Origin: Actinomycetota bacterium
GTDB taxonomy: Bacteria; Actinomycetota; Acidimicrobiia; IMCC26256; PALSA-610
Direction: 5' to 3'
Length of the DNA: 8,317 bases
NCBI GenBank assembly: GCA_030839105.1
Contig: JAUZEI010000539.1
Span: 1-8,317, forward strand
The notes under the pieces were generated by a model. That model was not told the DNA's origin. It saw nothing but the letters and a program-made list of their open reading frames with translations, and ran no database searches. Positions within the stretch are counted from its first letter, which is position 1. Each line of letters opens with the position of its first letter. A program made the translations under genes and the position numbers. Below are positions 1-5,438 of this stretch, in pieces.

Positions 1-41
1 CCTGATTGACCGGAACGTTCAACCGCGATTGACTGCGACTC

Positions 42-470
42 GTGGCGGGGTACTCGGGGACGCCCCTTCCCCAAAAGCTCGGCATCAAGCCGGGGGCACG
101 TCTCGCGGTTGTGCGCGCCCCGGAGGGGTTCGAAGGCGCGCTCGATCCGTTACCCGACGGAGTGCGACTGCGCACGCAGGCGCGCGGTGCGCAGGACATC
201 GTGCTGTTCTTCGCGACGCGGCGCGCGGAACTTGAGCGTCGCTTCGACAGCCTGGCGCGCACCGTCGCGCCCGCAGGTGGTTTGTGGATCGCGTGGCCGA
301 AGCGCACCGCGTGCGTCGCGACCGATCTGCGCGAAGGCATCGTGCGCGACCTCGGGCTCGCGCACGGGCTCGTCGACAACAAGGTGTGCGCGGTCGACGA
401 GACATGGTCGGGTCTGCGGTTCGTGTTCCGCCTCACCGACCGTCCCGCGCGCAACGGCAAGGTGCGCTGA
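42..470 (+). CDS. DUF3052 family protein
   Basis: The 142-residue product matches the actinobacterial DUF3052 family from end to end. It has the N-terminal GYSGTPLPQKLGIKPGARL segment (residues 3-21), a central block resembling a degenerate Rossmann-like or methyltransferase-like fold (IVLFFATRRAELE, about 53-65), the tryptophan-rich GLWIAWPKR (about 79-87) and the C-terminal block LVDNKVCAVDETWSGLRFVF. The length is normal for the family. The molecular function is unknown; it is expected to be a soluble cytoplasmic protein. I chose the GTG at 42 because the family motif begins two codons later. No clear Shine-Dalgarno sequence is visible, and only 41 bp of upstream sequence are available. 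Those hold two GATTGAC repeats (4-10, 27-33) and an 8-bp palindrome GAACGTTC (13-20) of unknown meaning. The gene converges on the GNAT gene, with 34 bp between the two stop codons. Confidence 0.85.
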   Translation: MAGYSGTPLPQKLGIKPGARLAVVRAPEGFEGALDPLPDGVRLRTQARGAQDIVLFFATRRAELERRFDSLARTVAPAGGLWIAWPKRTACVATDLREGIVRDLGLAHGLVDNKVCAVDETWSGLRFVFRLTDRPARNGKVR

Positions 471-504
471 CGCACGTACGCGTCGAGGCGAGTGAACTGA
501 CCGA

Positions 505-1032
505 CTAACTCGCCCGGATCAAGGGCATGTCGGCCTCGTACTCGCCGCCGGCCCAGCGGACAGTCGCGTCGGGCACGAGCTTGCGCACGAGGCCGAGGGC
601 GGCCCGGTTGTCGGGAAGCATGGTCGCGACGAACGTGTCATAGCCCCGCTCCGTCGCCAGCATCGCCAGGCGGGCGGCCATCCGCTTGCCCACGCCCCGG
701 TGCTGCCAGGCGTCCTCGACCGTCATCGCGATCTCGGCCTGGCGGCTGTCGGGACGGCCGTCGTAGCGGGCCACCGCCACGATCTCGTCGCCGTCGAGCG
801 CCACGAGGGCGTCCCGACGGCCGTGGTCGACGTCGGCCAGCCGGAGCAGCGCGGCTCGGGGCGGCCGGGTGATCGGCGAGAAGAACCGGAAGTGGATGCT
901 CGTGGGTGACAGCCGGCCGAAGAGCCGCGCGAGCCGCTCGACGTCGGCGATCGAGATCGTGCGGATGGTGAGCACCGTGTCGTCGACGCGCATCGTGTCG
1001 ACGACGACGTTCGTCCCGAAGTCGCGGTTCAT
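505..1032 (-). CDS. GNAT N-acetyltransferase, Pat-like (no cNMP domain)
   Basis: This 175-residue protein is a single GNAT domain that would transfer an acetyl group from acetyl-CoA. The acetyl-CoA pyrophosphate loop is QHRGVGKR (110-117, the Q/R-x-x-G-x-G signature). It follows a beta strand AEIAMTV (99-105), and LPDNRAALGL (139-148) fits the usual C-terminal helix. The region LSPTSIHFRFFSP (41-53) plus ADVDH (66-70) is characteristic of the GNAT domain in Pat-type protein lysine acetyltransferases, such as mycobacterial Pat, which acetylate acyl-CoA synthetases. Here the N-terminal cyclic-nucleotide-binding domain of mycobacterial Pat is absent. The target is therefore not known; lysine acetylation of an acyl-CoA enzyme is an inference. 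The ATG at 1032 is chosen because a strong ribosome site (GAGGAG) sits 6 bases upstream and it overlaps the thioesterase stop as ATGA. The same frame stays open far upstream, but that part is only a shadow of the thioesterase gene. Confidence 0.88.
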   Translation of the reverse strand: MNRDFGTNVVVDTMRVDDTVLTIRTISIADVERLARLFGRLSPTSIHFRFFSPITRPPRAALLRLADVDHGRRDALVALDGDEIVAVARYDGRPDSRQAEIAMTVEDAWQHRGVGKRMAARLAMLATERGYDTFVATMLPDNRAALGLVRKLVPDATVRWAGGEYEADMPLIRAS

Positions 1033-1589
1033 CGCGTTCTCCTCTGGATCAGGCAGGTCGACTTCGCGTGCGCGTAGAGCGTGCCCGCGTCGTCGTACAC
1101 GCGCGCCTCGGTCGTGATCACGCGACCACCACCGTGGACGACGCGACCTTCGGCGTAGACGCGTCCCGTCGACTGCGTGATGGCGCGCACGAAGTTCGTG
1201 CTCAACTCGAGCGTCGTGAAACCCGCGTCGGCGGGCAGCGTCGACGACACTGCGCAACCCATCGCGGTGTCGACCAGCGTGGCGACGATGCCGCCGTGCA
1301 TAGTGCCCATCGGATTCTCGTGACGCTCGTCGGCGACGACGGAGAAGACCGTGCGGCCGCGCTCCAGCTCGTCGAGCGAGAGACCGAGCAGCGCGACTGC
1401 CGGTGGGGCCGCCGCGTCGTCGCGCTTCATCGCCGCAAGCTGCTCGTAGCCGTCGAGCCCGCGCAGACGGAAACGCACGCGCCCCGGATCGGTCCACCTG
1501 ACCGTGCGGGAACGCACCCCTTCGATCCGGGCGGGCTCGGTACCGCCCGGCGCAGTTGCAGTCGATGACGTCTTCGTGGCGGTGGTCAT
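1029..1589 (-). CDS. PaaI-like single-hotdog acyl-CoA thioesterase
   Basis: The 186-residue product has a single hotdog thioesterase domain of the PaaI type, which hydrolyses acyl-CoA to free acid and CoA. The signature is NPMGTMHGGIVATLVDTA (92-109). It contains the HGG motif (98-100) and an Asp at 107 in the place of the usual acidic catalytic residue on the central helix. The strand TTLELSTNFVRA (125-136) and the later GRVYAEGRVVHGGGRV (142-156) are also typical. About 60 N-terminal residues precede the usual core; the first 20 are low-complexity Thr/Ala and probably disordered. The acyl chain preference cannot be read from sequence. The ATG at 1589 overlaps the TetR stop as ATGA and has GAAGGA 9 bases upstream; the stop overlaps the GNAT start in the same way. 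The gene is thus the middle cistron of a tightly coupled operon, presumably controlled by the TetR protein encoded first. Confidence 0.88.
   Translation of the reverse strand: MTTATKTSSTATAPGGTEPARIEGVRSRTVRWTDPGRVRFRLRGLDGYEQLAAMKRDDAAAPPAVALLGLSLDELERGRTVFSVVADERHENPMGTMHGGIVATLVDTAMGCAVSSTLPADAGFTTLELSTNFVRAITQSTGRVYAEGRVVHGGGRVITTEARVYDDAGTLYAHAKSTCLIQRRTR
1039..1044 (-). promoter_or_regulatory. Ribosome binding site of the GNAT gene
   Basis: The minus strand reads AGAGGAGAACGCG directly before the ATG. The GAGGAG core is 6 bases from the start codon, and the site lies inside the last codons of the thioesterase gene. It fixes the GNAT start within a longer open frame and supports translation coupled to the upstream gene. 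Confidence 0.8.
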
Positions 1590-2206
1590 GAGTGTCCGTC
1601 CTTCACGCGAAGGGACTCGGCATGCGCGACGAGATGGTCGACGACGCGGTCCATGTGTGCGGGGTCGTCGTAGAGGCGCGCGAGCATCAGCGCTCCCTCG
1701 AGAGAGGCCGTGATCGTCGACGCGAGTGCGTACGGATCGACGTCGGCGACCAGCGTGCCGTCGGCCTTGCCGTCCTTCACGATGCGGCCGACGAGGCGAT
1801 GCCACAGCGTCATCGATTCCCGGGCCCGGTCGCGGAGCTCGGAGTTGGTGTCGTCGGCTTCGATCGCGGTGTTCATCATCGGACAGCCGCCGTCGATCGA
1901 CGGCCGGCGGGCGTTGCGGGCGAAGGCCTGGATCATGCGGGTCAGGCGGTCGACCGCGTCGGTGGCGCCTTCCTGGGAGCGGGCCAGGCTCTCCGTCACA
2001 CGACTCATGGCGTAGTCGTAGGCCTCGAGCGCGAGCTGCTCCTTGGAGCCGAAGTGGTTGTAGATCCCGCCCTTTTCGAGGCCCGTGGCGCCGATGAGGT
2101 CGCGCAGCGACGCCCCGGCGTAGCCCTGGCGGTTGAACACCGGCGCCGCGAGCTCGACGATCCGTTGGCGGGTGCGCTCGCCCTTGGTGCTTGTCGTGCG
2201 GACCAT
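1586..2206 (-). CDS. TetR/AcrR family regulator with GGCP cysteine motif
   Basis: This 206-residue protein has the TetR helix-turn-helix at about 32-58 (ASLRDLIGATGLEKGGIYNHF, given here only to identify it, continuing into GSKEQL), with recognition helix LEKGGIYNHF. The C-terminal ligand domain carries GGCPMMNTAIEADD (106-119). That places Cys108 in the conserved GGC/GC position of the NemR/AcrR-like branch, where a cysteine can sense electrophiles; whether it does so here is an inference. It is the first gene of the operon with the thioesterase and GNAT genes and would repress it from the palindrome at 2233-2246. The ATG at 2206 is preferred over longer in-frame starts because the predicted transcript begins near 2243, a GGAG site lies 5 bases upstream, and homologues begin close to the KGERTRQRI segment. 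The ligand is unknown, but acyl-CoA or an aldehyde or quinone-type electrophile would fit. Confidence 0.88.
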   Translation of the reverse strand: MVRTTSTKGERTRQRIVELAAPVFNRQGYAGASLRDLIGATGLEKGGIYNHFGSKEQLALEAYDYAMSRVTESLARSQEGATDAVDRLTRMIQAFARNARRPSIDGGCPMMNTAIEADDTNSELRDRARESMTLWHRLVGRIVKDGKADGTLVADVDPYALASTITASLEGALMLARLYDDPAHMDRVVDHLVAHAESLRVKDGHS

Positions 2207-2211
2207 CTGGG

Positions 2212-2215
2212 CTCC
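2212..2215 (-). promoter_or_regulatory. Ribosome binding site of the first TetR gene
   Basis: On the minus strand TGGAGCCCAG precedes the ATG, with GGAG 5 bases upstream. It supports the start at 2206 rather than the upstream in-frame start, whose extra codons would run through the operator. Confidence 0.5.
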
Positions 2216-2232
2216 AGGAGGAATCAAAGAAA

Positions 2233-2246
2233 ACCGACCGGTCGGT
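2233..2246. promoter_or_regulatory. TetR-type operator, 14-bp perfect palindrome
   Basis: ACCGACCGGTCGGT is its own reverse complement over all 14 bases. It lies between the first TetR gene and the SRAP gene and covers the predicted transcription start (about 2243) of the TetR operon. That is the typical arrangement for autorepression. The same 14 bases form the core of the palindrome at 4506-4523 beside the second TetR gene. No direct binding evidence is available from sequence alone. Confidence 0.75.
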
Positions 2247-2249
2247 CTG

Positions 2250-2278
2250 ATTGTGGGCGCTCGGGGCTGTGAAGTCAA
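2250..2278 (-). promoter_or_regulatory. Promoter of the TetR-thioesterase-GNAT operon
   Basis: The minus strand carries a -35 hexamer TTGACT (2278-2273), a 17-bp spacer and a -10 hexamer CACAAT (2255-2250). The -35 box is 5/6 to consensus and the spacing is optimal. The start point would fall near 2243, inside the palindromic operator, giving a leader of about 37 bases before the TetR ATG. This is the best sigma-70-type promoter I see in the window. Confidence 0.6.
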
Positions 2279-2374
2279 GGGGCGGAGGCGAGGCCGGCGT
2301 ACGGGCCGCTACGGACGGTGCGGGGACTCAGCCGGCGGTACGGCGCGGGGGAGCCACGGTTCTCGGGGCCCGGG

Positions 2375-2380
2375 TACTTT
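2375..2380 (+). promoter_or_regulatory. Probable -10 box of the SRAP gene (leaderless)
   Basis: TACTTT matches the TANNNT pattern of actinobacterial -10 boxes and ends 7 bases before the SRAP ATG, so transcription would start at or next to the start codon. I see no good -35 box. The GGGG just before the ATG could instead be a weak ribosome site. The remainder of the 181-bp gap (2207-2387) holds the operator and promoter of the opposite operon and nothing else I can name. Confidence 0.4.
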
Positions 2381-2387
2381 TCGGGGT

Positions 2388-3092
2388 ATGTGCGGCCGCT
2401 ACGTCTCGGTTTCTTCGCCCACGATCCTGGCCGAACGCTTCCATGTCGACGAGGTCCGCACCGAGGCGACCGAACCCGGTTGCCCCGAGCCCAGCTACAA
2501 CGTGACGCCCCGGGCCGAGGTGCCCGTGGTCGCCGAGAGCAAGGGCCGGCGGGTACTCGACATCGTGCGGTGGGGGCTCGTCCCGTCGTGGGCGAAAAGC
2601 CTCGCGGTCGGCGACAAGATGATCAACGCCCGCGCCGAGACGCTGCTGACGAGCAACGCGTACAAGCGGCCGTTCGAACGTCACCGCTGCATCGTCCCCG
2701 CCGACGGCTTCTACGAATGGCAGACGATCGAAGGGCAGAAGCAGCGCCAGCCGTGGTTCATCAAACGCCGCGACGGCGAGCCGATCGCGTTCGCCGGCCT
2801 GTGGTCGATCTGGCACGACAGGAACCTGGGCAAAGACGCCCCACGCGTCCGGTCGTGCACCATCATCACCACCGACCCGAACGAGCTGATGAGCTCGATC
2901 CACAATCGGATGCCTGTGATCCTGCCCGAGTCGGAGTGGGGCACCTGGCTCGACGCGGACAACCACGACGTCGAGGCGCTGGGGAAGTTGCTCGTTCCAT
3001 TGGCGGCCGACGAGCTGCAGGCGTGGCCGGTCACGACGCTCGTCAACAAGCCGGTCAACAACGGGCCCGAGCTCATCGAATCGCGGCGATAG
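2388..3092 (+). CDS. SRAP domain protein (YedK/HMCES family, abasic-site crosslinker)
   Basis: The 234-residue product is a complete SOS-response-associated peptidase (SRAP) protein. Family members protect abasic sites in single-stranded DNA by forming a thiazolidine crosslink through the N-terminal cysteine exposed when Met1 is removed. The sequence starts MCGRY, giving Cys2 and Arg4. The other active-site residues are present: Asn80 in MINARAET, Glu110 in GFYEW and His172 in SIHNRMP. The conserved WGLVPSWAK stretch is at 62-70. The ATG at 2388 is required because it puts Cys at position 2; the open frame further upstream is not coding. No LexA-like box is visible upstream, so SOS control is not indicated. 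It is followed after 37 bp by the maleylpyruvate isomerase-family gene on the same strand, possibly co-transcribed but with no obvious functional link. Confidence 0.95.
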   Translation: MCGRYVSVSSPTILAERFHVDEVRTEATEPGCPEPSYNVTPRAEVPVVAESKGRRVLDIVRWGLVPSWAKSLAVGDKMINARAETLLTSNAYKRPFERHRCIVPADGFYEWQTIEGQKQRQPWFIKRRDGEPIAFAGLWSIWHDRNLGKDAPRVRSCTIITTDPNELMSSIHNRMPVILPESEWGTWLDADNHDVEALGKLLVPLAADELQAWPVTTLVNKPVNNGPELIESRR

Positions 3093-3129
3093 CTTCCACT
3101 CCGATGCAAGCGACGACGGACACGGGTTC

Positions 3130-3858
3130 GTGAACCACGACGAATACGTCGGCGCCATTCGTCGCGACGGTGCGGCGCTCGCGGACGCGGCGCGCCGAGC
3201 GGGTCTCGATGCGCGGGTGCCGTCGTGCCCACTGTGGTCCGTCTCGGATCTGCTCGGGCACATCGGCCGGATCCATCGATGGGTCGCGCAGATCACCGTC
3301 GACAACGCGACCGCCCGCGGCGCGCACTGGTCGGAGGCGGAACCACCGCCGGACGACGAGCGCATCGAGTGGTTCGCGGCCGGCGTCCCGATATTGGCGG
3401 ATGCACTCGCCAACGCCGGTCCGGATCTCGGCCTGTGGTCGTGGACACCCGACGAAACAAGCGGTTTCTGGGCGCGCCGGCAGGCCAACGAGACGGCGAT
3501 GCACTGCTTCGACGCGCAACTCGCGGCGGATGCGACCGCACCGATCGAACGCGTCCTCGCCGTCGACGGGATCGACGAGCTCTTCGACCTCATCCCGTAC
3601 TGGCCGCTCGCCGACCGCGTACGCGGCGCCGGGGAGACGCTGCACTTCCACTGCACCGACGGTGACGGCGAATGGCTCGCGCAGTTGAGCAGCGAAGGGC
3701 TCGTCGTCACGCGCGAGCACGCGAAGGGCCACGTCGCGGCGCGCGGTACCGCGTCGGACCTCCTGTTGTTTCTCTACGGCCGGGTGGAGGCCGACACGCT
3801 CGACGTGTTCGGAGACGCGGCGTTGCTTGCACGCTGGCGCGAGCTCGTCACCTGGTAG
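3130..3858 (+). CDS. Maleylpyruvate isomerase family mycothiol-dependent enzyme
   Basis: The 242-residue protein has the two-part build of the actinobacterial mycothiol-dependent maleylpyruvate isomerase family: an N-terminal DinB-like four-helix metal-binding domain (about 1-150) and a C-terminal domain (about 160-240). The metal-site residues known for the family can be assigned to His44 (WSVSDLLGHIGRIHRW region), Glu121 and His125 (RRQANETAMHCFDAQ, 117-130). The C-terminal hallmark GTASDLLLFLYGR is at 206-218. Such proteins catalyse thiol-assisted isomerisation or thiol transfer using mycothiol. Most members, including this one, have no assigned substrate, and no gentisate-pathway genes are nearby. 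The GTG at 3130 is the only reasonable start; no clear ribosome site precedes it. The gene converges on the second TetR gene with just 3 bp between the stops. Confidence 0.88.
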   Translation: MNHDEYVGAIRRDGAALADAARRAGLDARVPSCPLWSVSDLLGHIGRIHRWVAQITVDNATARGAHWSEAEPPPDDERIEWFAAGVPILADALANAGPDLGLWSWTPDETSGFWARRQANETAMHCFDAQLAADATAPIERVLAVDGIDELFDLIPYWPLADRVRGAGETLHFHCTDGDGEWLAQLSSEGLVVTREHAKGHVAARGTASDLLLFLYGRVEADTLDVFGDAALLARWRELVTW

Positions 3859-3861
3859 TTG

Positions 3862-4482
3862 CTAGTGATCGAGTGCGACGGCCGTGCGGAGAACATCGAT
3901 GACGTGCTCGCGGCGAATCGCAAGCGCCTCGGGTGACAGCGGATCGGTGTCGAGGAGCCCGGTCATGAGTTGGCCGTCGGACAGATAGGAGAGCACCGCG
4001 CCGTAGCCGGTCAGCAGCAGTTGGCGCGCGTCGTAACGGCGCAAGCGGCCTGCGTCCATCTCCCGCTCGAGAAAGTCGGCGCCGCGGTCGAACAGCGGCT
4101 TCAGGAGCACGCTGAGCTCGTCGCGCAGGATCGGACCACCTTCCAGGGCCTCCCAGCGGACGAGCCGCACGAATTCAGGATGGTCCTCGAAGAACGTGAA
4201 CGCGGCGCGCAGCATCCGCTCGACCTGCGGCCAGCCCTGGCGTGGACCTTCGATCGCCTGCTCGACGAGACCGGTCCAGTCGGCGAAGGAGTCGAAGAGG
4301 ACGGCGCGGTAGAGGGCTTCCTTCGAGGGGAAGTGGTGGAGCAGGCTCGGCCGGCGGATGCCGACCTCGTCGGCGATGTCGTTCAAACTCGTACCCGCGA
4401 AGCCGTGATCGCCGAACCGCCGGAGCGCCACGGCGAGGATCAGTTCTTTCGTCGACGATCCGGAACCGACGGGGAGCGCCAC
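3862..4482 (-). CDS. TetR family regulator divergent from the desaturase
   Basis: The 206-residue product has a TetR helix-turn-helix at about 31-58 (TSLNDIADEVGIRRPSLLHH, then FPSKEALY). The long helical C-terminal domain includes FFEDHPEFVRLVRWEALEGG (97-116), a pattern common in TetR regulators with a TetR_C-type ligand pocket. It is transcribed away from the desaturase gene, with an 18-bp palindrome between them, so it most likely represses both itself and the desaturase. TetR control of fatty-acid desaturases is known elsewhere, for example DesT in Pseudomonas and the regulator of mycobacterial DesA3. An acyl-CoA effector is an inference by analogy. The GTG at 4482 is chosen because a -10 box lies 6 bases upstream, making the message leaderless; I see no Shine-Dalgarno site. 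The recognition helix (IRRPSLLHHF) differs clearly from that of the first TetR. Confidence 0.88.
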   Translation of the reverse strand: MALPVGSGSSTKELILAVALRRFGDHGFAGTSLNDIADEVGIRRPSLLHHFPSKEALYRAVLFDSFADWTGLVEQAIEGPRQGWPQVERMLRAAFTFFEDHPEFVRLVRWEALEGGPILRDELSVLLKPLFDRGADFLEREMDAGRLRRYDARQLLLTGYGAVLSYLSDGQLMTGLLDTDPLSPEALAIRREHVIDVLRTAVALDH

Positions 4483-4488
4483 ACGGTC

Positions 4489-4494
4489 AGTCTA
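4489..4494 (-). promoter_or_regulatory. Probable -10 box of the second TetR gene
   Basis: TAGACT on the minus strand fits TANNNT and ends 6 bases before the GTG at 4482, placing the transcript start at or next to the start codon. The expected -35 position falls inside the palindrome at 4506-4523 and does not resemble TTGACA, so a repressor bound there would block polymerase directly. Confidence 0.45.
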
Positions 4495-4505
4495 CCGACA
4501 TGTGT

Positions 4506-4523
4506 CTACCGACCGGTCGGTAG
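4506..4523. promoter_or_regulatory. TetR operator, 18-bp perfect palindrome
   Basis: CTACCGACCGGTCGGTAG is perfectly self-complementary over 18 bases and sits in the 53-bp gap between the divergent TetR and desaturase genes. It abuts the desaturase -10 box (4524-4529) and covers the -35 region of the TetR promoter. Its inner 14 bases equal the operator at 2233-2246. An additional half-site, GTCTACCGAC, occurs at 4490-4499 as a direct repeat of 4504-4513. Confidence 0.8.
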
Positions 4524-4529
4524 TACGAT
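4524..4529 (+). promoter_or_regulatory. Probable -10 box of the desaturase gene
   Basis: TACGAT fits TANNNT and starts right after the operator palindrome. It ends 6 bases before the GTG at 4536, predicting a leaderless message. I see no convincing -35 box at 16-18 bp upstream. Confidence 0.5.
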
Positions 4530-4535
4530 TTTCGC

Positions 4536-5291
4536 GTGCCCCTCTCCAACGTGATCGCCGCGTTCGTCGCCGCGTTCCTCATCACGCAGGTCGCCATCTT
4601 CGTGACGACCGTCTATCTCCACCGCGCCCTCTCGCATCGCTCCCTCACGGTGAGTGGCACGGCGGCGGTGCCCTTCCGGATCGTCATATGGATGACGACG
4701 GGCATGCGCCCGCGCGAGTGGGTTGCGGTGCATCGCAAGCACCACGCCGCGACCGACACTCCCGACGACCCGCACAGCCCGAAGCAGGTGGGCTTCTGGC
4801 GCGTACAACTCGGCAACGTCGGCCTCTACAAGCGCGTTGCCGCCGACGAGGAGAACACCAACAAGTACGCCCGTGATATCCGCCCCGACGCGCTCGACAA
4901 GCTCGCGCTCGACTACTCGCTCCTGGGTCTCGGCCTCGGTGTGGTGATTCTCGTGGTCACGATGTGGACGCTCGGGTTCGGTCTGCTCACGGGATTGCTC
5001 GCCGCCGGTTTGCATGCGGTCTTCTACGTCATGCTCTCGGGTGCGATCAACGCGATCGGTCACACCAAGGGCACTCAGCCGTACGGGAACTCCGCGACGA
5101 ATCTGCAAGCGTTGGCGTTCATCACGGCCGGCGAGGGTCTCCACAACAACCACCACGCCGCGCCCACCTCCGCTCGTTTCGCGCTGAACCAGGCCGAGAT
5201 CGATCCCGGTTGGTGGTTGGTCCGTGTCCTCGTGAAGCTGCATCTGGCCCAGGTGCGCCACGAAGACGTGCACCTCAAGTCCGCGGCGTAG
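4536..5291 (+). CDS. Membrane fatty-acid (acyl-CoA) desaturase
   Basis: The 251-residue product is an integral-membrane di-iron desaturase that would introduce a double bond into an acyl chain. All histidine boxes are present: HRALSH (29-34), HRKHH (66-70) and HNNHH (203-207). The NAIGH motif supplies Asn172 and His176, which align with metal ligands in stearoyl-CoA desaturases. Hydrophobic stretches near 5-25, 44-57, 129-145 and 147-168 fit the usual membrane hairpins. The protein is shorter than eukaryotic enzymes and at the short end for bacterial ones, but every catalytic box is intact, so it is probably complete. No fused cytochrome b5 or reductase domain is seen, so electrons must come from a separate partner. 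The GTG at 4536 directly follows a -10 box, so the message is likely leaderless. The operator next to it implies repression by the divergent TetR protein. Substrate position and chain length cannot be read. Confidence 0.93.
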   Translation: MPLSNVIAAFVAAFLITQVAIFVTTVYLHRALSHRSLTVSGTAAVPFRIVIWMTTGMRPREWVAVHRKHHAATDTPDDPHSPKQVGFWRVQLGNVGLYKRVAADEENTNKYARDIRPDALDKLALDYSLLGLGLGVVILVVTMWTLGFGLLTGLLAAGLHAVFYVMLSGAINAIGHTKGTQPYGNSATNLQALAFITAGEGLHNNHHAAPTSARFALNQAEIDPGWWLVRVLVKLHLAQVRHEDVHLKSAA

Positions 5292-5426
5292 CACCACGGG
5301 TCGCGATAGTCGGTCTCGGTCCTCTCGTGTTCGGGTCCCGGACATTTCGCACGGTGCGCCGGGTGGGAGGTGGCCGTCACACCACGCCACGACCGGCGCC
5401 GCCATGCGACAAACCCACGCCATGAC

Positions 5427-5430
5427 AGGA
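5427..5430 (+). promoter_or_regulatory. Ribosome binding site of the luciferase-like gene
   Basis: AGGA lies 8 bases before the ATG at 5439 and fixes that start; the frame stays open for 23 more codons upstream, but these do not look like the family. The 147-bp gap from the desaturase stop to this gene shows no clear promoter, terminator hairpin or operator copy. Confidence 0.6.
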
Positions 5431-5438
5431 TTGCGCAT

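Noticed and set aside
13..20. GAACGTTC palindrome as an SOS (LexA) box
   Set aside because: The actinobacterial box needs GAAC and GTTC separated by about 4 bases; here they are adjacent, so it does not fit.
435..442. ACCGACCG within the DUF3052 gene as a third operator
   Set aside because: Only one arm is present and it simply encodes the LTDRP residues; there is no palindrome.
462..475. Hairpin GTGCG-CTGA-CGCAC between the convergent DUF3052 and GNAT genes as a terminator
   Set aside because: The stem is only 5 bp, starts within the coding region and has no T-tract; it is too weak to call.
2328..3710. A minus-strand open frame of 460 codons opposite the SRAP and isomerase-family genes
   Set aside because: It is antisense to two genes with intact active-site residues and has no recognisable domain.
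5292..5438. Gap between the desaturase and luciferase-like genes searched for a terminator, promoter or small gene
   Set aside because: There is no hairpin with a T-run, no TANNNT box near the start, and no small frame with a ribosome site and plausible composition.
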